64,000 bases of DNA from Bin16 sp965206315 (lineage in GTDB: Bacteria > Chloroflexota > Dehalococcoidia > Lucifugimonadales > Australimonadaceae). The stretch is taken from positions 1,302,001 to 1,366,000 of the forward strand of contig OZ242210.1 in assembly GCA_965206315.1 (NCBI GenBank), in the 5' to 3' direction. Both the position numbers and the translations under genes were made by a program. Shown here piece by piece: positions 61,827-64,000 of this stretch; position 1 is the first letter of the stretch; every line of letters starts with the position of its first letter. The notes below the pieces were generated by a model that saw nothing but the letters and a program-made list of their open reading frames with translations, was not told the DNA's origin and did no database searches.

Positions 61827-62725
61827 TGGCTGAGACCGTCGGCGTCGTCGGGACGGGCATCATGGGCGCGCCGATGGCGCGCAACCTCGCGAAGGCGGGG
61901 TTCGAGGTCATCGCCTACAACCGCACCGCATCGCGGGCGGAGGCGCTGCACGAGGACGGCTGCGCGGTTGCGGCCTCGTTGGCGGAGGTCGGGGAGACGG
62001 CGTCCGTGGTTATCACGATGGTGCCGGACACGCCGGACGTGCTGGCTGTGGTGGAGGGCGAGGGCGGACTCGCCACCGCGATGCGCGCCGGGTCGGTATT
62101 GATCGACATGAGCACGATATCGCCCGCCGAGACGCGGGCGCTCGCGGAGCGGCTGGCGGAGCGCGGCATCGCAATGCTCGACGCGCCGGTCAGCGGCGGC
62201 TCGTGGGGCGCGCAGCAGGGCACGCTCACCATCATGGTGGGCGGCGAGCCGGAGACGTTCGAGCGGTGCCAGCCCGTGTTCGAGGCGATGGGCAAGAGCA
62301 TCACGCTGATGGGCCCGTCCGGCATGGGGCAGACGACGAAACTGGTGAACCAGATACTCGTCGCGGGAACGTGTGCGGCGGTGGCCGAGGCGCTGGTGTT
62401 CGCGGCGTCGCAGGGCGCGGACCTGCTCAAGACGGTGGAGGCGGTATCGGGCGGCGCCGCGGGCTCGTGGCAGCTGTCCAACCTCGGGCCGCGGATGGCG
62501 CAGCGCGACTTCGCGCCCGGCTTCATGGTGAAGCTGCAGCAGAAGGACCTGCGGCTCATCCTGGAGGCGGCGCAGGAGCAACACGTGCCGCTGGCGGTGA
62601 CGAGCCTGGCGCGGCAGTACCTGACGGCGGTCGAGGCGATGGGCGGCGGCGACGAGGGCACGCAGGCCGTCGTGAAGGCGGTGGAGGCGCTGGCCGGAGT
62701 CGAGGCTCGGCAGGACGCGGGATGA
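61826..62725 (+). CDS. Beta-hydroxyacid dehydrogenase (3-hydroxyisobutyrate/tartronate semialdehyde reductase family)
   Basis: The protein of about 299 residues has the NAD(P) motif GVVGTGIMGAPMARNLAKAG, DAPVSGGSWGAQQGTL and the catalytic Lys in GQTTKLVNQI. It reduces or oxidises short beta-hydroxy or semialdehyde acids. Together with the aldolase upstream it could carry out the tartronate semialdehyde step. GTG 61823 is an alternative start. Confidence 0.9.
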   Translation: MAETVGVVGTGIMGAPMARNLAKAGFEVIAYNRTASRAEALHEDGCAVAASLAEVGETASVVITMVPDTPDVLAVVEGEGGLATAMRAGSVLIDMSTISPAETRALAERLAERGIAMLDAPVSGGSWGAQQGTLTIMVGGEPETFERCQPVFEAMGKSITLMGPSGMGQTTKLVNQILVAGTCAAVAEALVFAASQGADLLKTVEAVSGGAAGSWQLSNLGPRMAQRDFAPGFMVKLQQKDLRLILEAAQEQHVPLAVTSLARQYLTAVEAMGGGDEGTQAVVKAVEALAGVEARQDAG

Positions 62726-62747
62726 CGCTTCCCTGCCCCGACGCTCG

Positions 62748-63053
62748 ATGAGCGCTCAGGTCCGGCGAGCGTGGGATGCGCTGCACTATCCGGTGGTGAT
62801 GCTGGTGTTCGCGGTCAACGGCGCGCTGGCGGCGTCGCTGGGGCACGTCCTGCTGAACGACGTCATCGGCGTCGAGGGGTCGCTGTGGGGCGGGCCGTGG
62901 GGCTACCGCGTCGTCTACGTTGCGCTCATCACGCCGTCGTACTCACTGCTGCTCCTCGTCACGGGCACGCTGTTCGGGAAGGGCGCGTACTTCAGGATGC
63001 GCGTGCGCCGCATCTGGGGGCGGGTGCTGCCGGTGCCGTGGCTGCGCGGGTAG
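62748..63053 (+). CDS. DUF6787-like small membrane protein
   Basis: The 101-residue protein has two membrane helices and WGGPWGYRVVYVALITPSYSLLLLVTGTLFGKGAYF, which resembles DUF6787 proteins. Function unknown. It follows the dehydrogenase by 22 nt and probably ends the operon. Confidence 0.65.
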   Translation: MSAQVRRAWDALHYPVVMLVFAVNGALAASLGHVLLNDVIGVEGSLWGGPWGYRVVYVALITPSYSLLLLVTGTLFGKGAYFRMRVRRIWGRVLPVPWLRG

Positions 63054-63055
63054 AG

Positions 63056-63222
63056 GAACCCTCACCCGCCGCGCAAGCGAAAAGGGCGCCCACGAGGGAC
63101 GCCCCTACACCAAGCAGACCTCCGCCCAACCACCCCGCCGGTTCACCCTCACCCCAGCCCTCTCCCCTCAAGGGAGAGGGGGCCAGAAGGATGCTGGATT
63201 CCCGCCTTCGCGAGAATGACGG
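63056..63222. repeat. Dispersed repeats (types A, D, A, B)
   Basis: CCCTCACCCGCCGCGCAAGCG, AAGGGCGCCCACGAGGGACG, a CCTCACCCCAGCCCTCTCCC unit and a TTCCCGCCTTCGCGAGAATG hairpin fill the gap between convergent genes. Confidence 0.85.
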
Positions 63223-63225
63223 GAC

Positions 63226-63843
63226 TTACGACTCCGGGAACATCTCGACGGGCGTCTGGCGCGGGCCGAGGCTCTCGTAGTAGTAGTTGGTCTCCGGGTC
63301 GTAGCGGCCCTGGTTGAAGCCGCCCGACTTCTCGCTGCGGATGATGATGGCGACCGTACGCTCGCCGACCGTGATCTCGGTGTGGACCTCGTACGGCTTG
63401 ACGAGGTCGATCTCGCCGGGGCCGACGAGGACGTCCGAGGCCAGCGCGATCTCGGCGTAGTCCGGCTTCGAGCGGTCGTCCAGGCGGTCGTAGCGCTCGA
63501 TGCGCTCGTGGCCGTCGAGCACGCCGTAGAGAGTGTAGATGTGAGCGTGGTCGTGGATGCGGGCGCGAGCGCCCTGCCGGGCCTCGCCCTTGGTCAGGCC
63601 GTTGACCGCGAAGCCGTAGTCCGGGTCCTCGTAGAAGATGAGGTTCTCGGCGCGGCCGTCGGCGGGGACGCAGTCCGGCCAGGACTTCGACGCCTCGACG
63701 ACCGTGGGGTCGGCGAGCAGCTCGGCGAGGACCGGCGCGAGGGCCGCCCAGCGCTTCTCGAGGTCGGGCTCCGATGCGAAGAGTTCGCGGGTCTTCGAAA
63801 CGAACCGGTCCAACGCGTTCTGGGTCCTCGTCTCAATCACCAT
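63226..63843 (-). CDS. Cupin-fold protein (cysteine dioxygenase-like)
   Basis: The 205-residue protein has ARIHDHAHIYTLYGVLDGHERIERYDR, a cupin metal motif, then PGEIDLVKPYEVHTE. It resembles RmlC-type or cysteine-dioxygenase-like double-stranded beta-helix proteins. Function unknown. GGGAGGG precedes the ATG at 63843. Confidence 0.7.
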   Translation of the reverse strand: MVIETRTQNALDRFVSKTRELFASEPDLEKRWAALAPVLAELLADPTVVEASKSWPDCVPADGRAENLIFYEDPDYGFAVNGLTKGEARQGARARIHDHAHIYTLYGVLDGHERIERYDRLDDRSKPDYAEIALASDVLVGPGEIDLVKPYEVHTEITVGERTVAIIIRSEKSGGFNQGRYDPETNYYYESLGPRQTPVEMFPES

Positions 63844-63896
63844 GGCGTCCCTCCCTTGTTCTGTCGCTTGCACTATACGCCGAACGCGGGCGCCGC

Positions 63897-64000
63897 GCAT
63901 CTCAACCCTCACCCCCGCGCTGAAGCGCGTTCCCCTCTCCCAGGGGGCGAGGGGTCAAGGGCGCCCACGAGGGACGCCCCTACACCGGGCATCCCCGTTC
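63897..64000. repeat. Dispersed repeats at window end (types A and D)
   Basis: CAACCCTCACCCCCGCGCTGAAGCGCG, CCCTCTCCCAGGGGGCGAGGGG and AGGGCGCCCACGAGGGACGC run to the window edge and may continue beyond it. Confidence 0.8.

Overview
This is a high-GC bacterial chromosome segment, densely coded on both strands, with no rRNA, phage, transposase or CRISPR array. Gene content points to Chloroflexota, most like Dehalococcoidia/SAR202-type lineages. The clues are a short InfB in a nusA-rnpM-infB-rbfA-truB operon, Pro/Thr-rich lipoproteins, and many lone catabolic enzymes (cyclase, Rieske oxygenase, class II aldolases, amidases, amidohydrolase, FAD/Fe-S oxidase). That placement is inference from gene content, not a computed phylogeny.

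Layout. 0-5 kb: 3' part of a VWA gene, an ERG4/ERG24-like membrane reductase, a cyclase-family hydrolase and a TctA-TctB fusion transporter. 5-13 kb: rluD-lspA, a threonine aldolase and the nusA-to-truB translation operon. 13-16.4 kb: a two-subunit Rieske oxygenase interleaved with two unknown small proteins, then a CinA C-terminal protein. 16.4-21 kb: FIST protein, DUF805 protein, SDR, a MoaD-MoaE fusion and a lipoprotein. 21-24 kb: rarA, whose last 86 bp are repeated downstream of an inserted two-gene module (DUF5678 plus retropepsin-like protein), followed by a gene-free stretch with a promoter, a 23-codon peptide and a series of hairpins ending in a terminator-like stem. 24-31 kb: lipoproteins, an amidohydrolase, a glycosyltransferase coupled to a CDP-alcohol phosphatidyltransferase, and a seven-blade RCC1-like lipoprotein. 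31-41 kb: MFS transporter, ffh, alkA-mutM, a membrane protein, rpoD and dnaG. 41-53 kb: MFS plus class II aldolases, two amidase modules, HAD phosphatase, TolB-like lipoprotein, nadC, small accessory genes (DUF1643, DUF2283, DUF4258, a second retropepsin), miaB and tRNA-Ser. 53-64 kb: a T-box riboswitch controlling citramalate synthase, a DUF6232 protein, a large FAD/Fe-S oxidase, a membrane-anchored BlaI-type regulator with rsmG, a flippase-like protein, a GarL/GarR-like pair and a cupin.

Genome-scale signals. Intergenic gaps carry a mosaic of palindromic repeats of four recurring kinds, at about fifteen places, often abutting gene ends and in two cases supplying a stop codon. Several genes seem to be read from leaderless transcripts: in the three clearest cases a TATAAT/TATACT box lies exactly six nucleotides before a GTG start.

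The most unusual items are the rarA 3'-end duplication around the DUF5678/retropepsin module together with the adjacent orphan RNA unit; the fixed-spacing leaderless promoters; an MFS gene that lacks any ATG/GTG/TTG start because a repeat abuts its 5' end; and a 28-bp tandem duplication that split the rbfA/truB junction.
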